From Alphaproteobacteria bacterium (GTDB lineage: Bacteria > Pseudomonadota > Alphaproteobacteria > Rickettsiales > SXRF01): a stretch of DNA of 64,000 nucleotides. Position 1 is the stretch's first letter, and each line of letters starts with the position of its first letter. Below, piece by piece: positions 63,238 to 64,000 of the stretch. A program made the position numbers and the translations under genes. The notes beneath the pieces are model-generated. The model saw nothing but the letters and a program-made list of their open reading frames with translations, was not told where the DNA came from and ran no database searches. The stretch lies in contig JAGVLO010000007.1 of NCBI GenBank assembly GCA_020049775.1, positions 124,001-188,000 of the forward strand. The letters are read 5' to 3'.

Positions 63238-64000
63238 AAGCCCCCCGCAGCTTTTATCATGATCAGATGATCAGCTATCGGACCAAGCGCCAATGAAGGC
63301 AAATAGGTGAGCAAGTTGAGTAGTATGATAAAGCAGAGCATCAGCGTAAAGAACAGCGTATGCGTCGGCAGCGTGCCAAGCCCCGGCGCTACCGTGTTGC
63401 GCGCGGCCATGGCCCCAGCGATGGCAATCACAGGAATCATCAGCCAGTAACGGCCAAGCACCATACAAATACCCAGGGTGATATTATAAAAACTGGAATT
63501 GGAATTAAGCCCCGCAAATGCACTGCCGTTGTTATTGGATGCAGAAGCATAGGCATATAATATTTCGGTAAAGCCGTGTGGCGCCGGATTGGCGATTGCT
63601 CCCCTGCCCGCCTCGGTTGCAACGGCAATGGCTGTACCCGCCAACATCAATGCACCCGGAATCACCATTACCAGAGATGCCATCTTTACTTCAAACGGCC
63701 CAAGCTTTTTGCCCAGATATTCCGGCGTGCGCCCCACCATCAGACCGGCCATGAACACAGTAATCAGCACAAACATCAACATGCCGTAAAGACCGCTGCC
63801 AACACCGCCAAACAACACTTCGAACTGAATCATCATGAGGGGAATCAGCCCGCCGAGCGGCATGTAGGAATCATGCATAGAATTGACCGAACCGTTGGAA
63901 GTGGCGGTCGTCAGTGATGCCCACAGTACAGAACTGGCAATGCCGAAACGCACTTCCTTGCCTTCCATGTTTCCGTCAGACATATCCACATGATGCGCCG
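63234..64000 (-). CDS. kdpA: K+-transporting ATPase subunit KdpA, C-terminal part (cut by right edge)
   Basis: The frame remains open to the right edge, so about 255 C-terminal residues of a ~560-residue protein are visible. '[18 protein letters not shown]' and '[16 protein letters not shown]' are the conserved segment of the third selectivity-filter-like repeat, and the membrane helices up to '[16 protein letters not shown]' complete the protein. KdpA is the potassium-selective membrane subunit of KdpFABC. Its stop overlaps the kdpB start by four bases. Whether kdpF lies upstream cannot be seen. Confidence 0.97.
   Translation of the reverse strand, partial: AHHVDMSDGNMEGKEVRFGIASSVLWASLTTATSNGSVNSMHDSYMPLGGLIPLMMIQFEVLFGGVGSGLYGMLMFVLITVFMAGLMVGRTPEYLGKKLGPFEVKMASLVMVIPGALMLAGTAIAVATEAGRGAIANPAPHGFTEILYAYASASNNNGSAFAGLNSNSSFYNITLGICMVLGRYWLMIPVIAIAGAMAARNTVAPGLGTLPTHTLFFTLMLCFIILLNLLTYLPSLALGPIADHLIMIKAAGGL

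Overview
The window looks like a chromosomal segment of an alphaproteobacterium of moderate GC content. The omega subunit (rpoZ), GreB, HU, lipoyl synthase, RatA and the Kdp system all read as alphaproteobacterial versions. I cannot place the lineage more precisely from sequence alone.

Layout, left to right. 1-8.1 kb is a lower-GC surface-glycan region: a membrane glycosyltransferase cut by the left edge, a GNAT protein, an alpha/beta hydrolase, an EamA transporter, a tandem pair sharing one extracytoplasmic domain (the second fused to a GT-C membrane transferase), and a sugar-nucleotide epimerase-like SDR. 8.2-21.7 kb holds large, mostly unrecognised and apparently exported proteins: a repeat protein with YwqK/MORN-like strands, a membrane-anchored TIKI/ChaN-like protein, a degenerate subtilisin-like protein, and a guanidino-modifying-enzyme homologue. 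A nitroreductase and NhaA sit among them. The subtilisin-like protein and the guanidino enzyme are unrelated in their cores but end in nearly the same 34-residue tail. 21.9-24.8 kb encodes one polypeptide joining a GH13 alpha-glucosidase to a PfkB-type sugar kinase.

24.8-45.2 kb is a mixed housekeeping and stress region: a TIGR03118-type secreted protein, a SUEL-like lectin, a Sel1-repeat protein, MscL, an AsmA-like protein, an aldo/keto reductase, a VWA protein, an aminotransferase, GreB, a NUDIX hydrolase next to a very divergent sigma-70-like protein, a second GT-C transferase, an APH(6)-type kinase, HU, RidA, a GC-rich orphan and KatG.

45.2-54.2 kb is accessory. A small integrative element (about 6.5 kb) lies against tRNA-Ser(GGA). 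It carries a P4-type integrase, an AlpA-like regulator, a DUF3631-type ATPase, an XRE regulator and small exported cargo proteins, and its far end has an imperfect copy of the tRNA 3' end. Just outside it is a strongly structured non-coding element.

54.2-64 kb is core: a five-gene run lipA - VIT1-like transporter - membrane protein - ratA - membrane protein, divergent rpoZ, and kdpA(partial)-B-C-D for high-affinity potassium uptake and its sensor. No kdpE follows kdpD.
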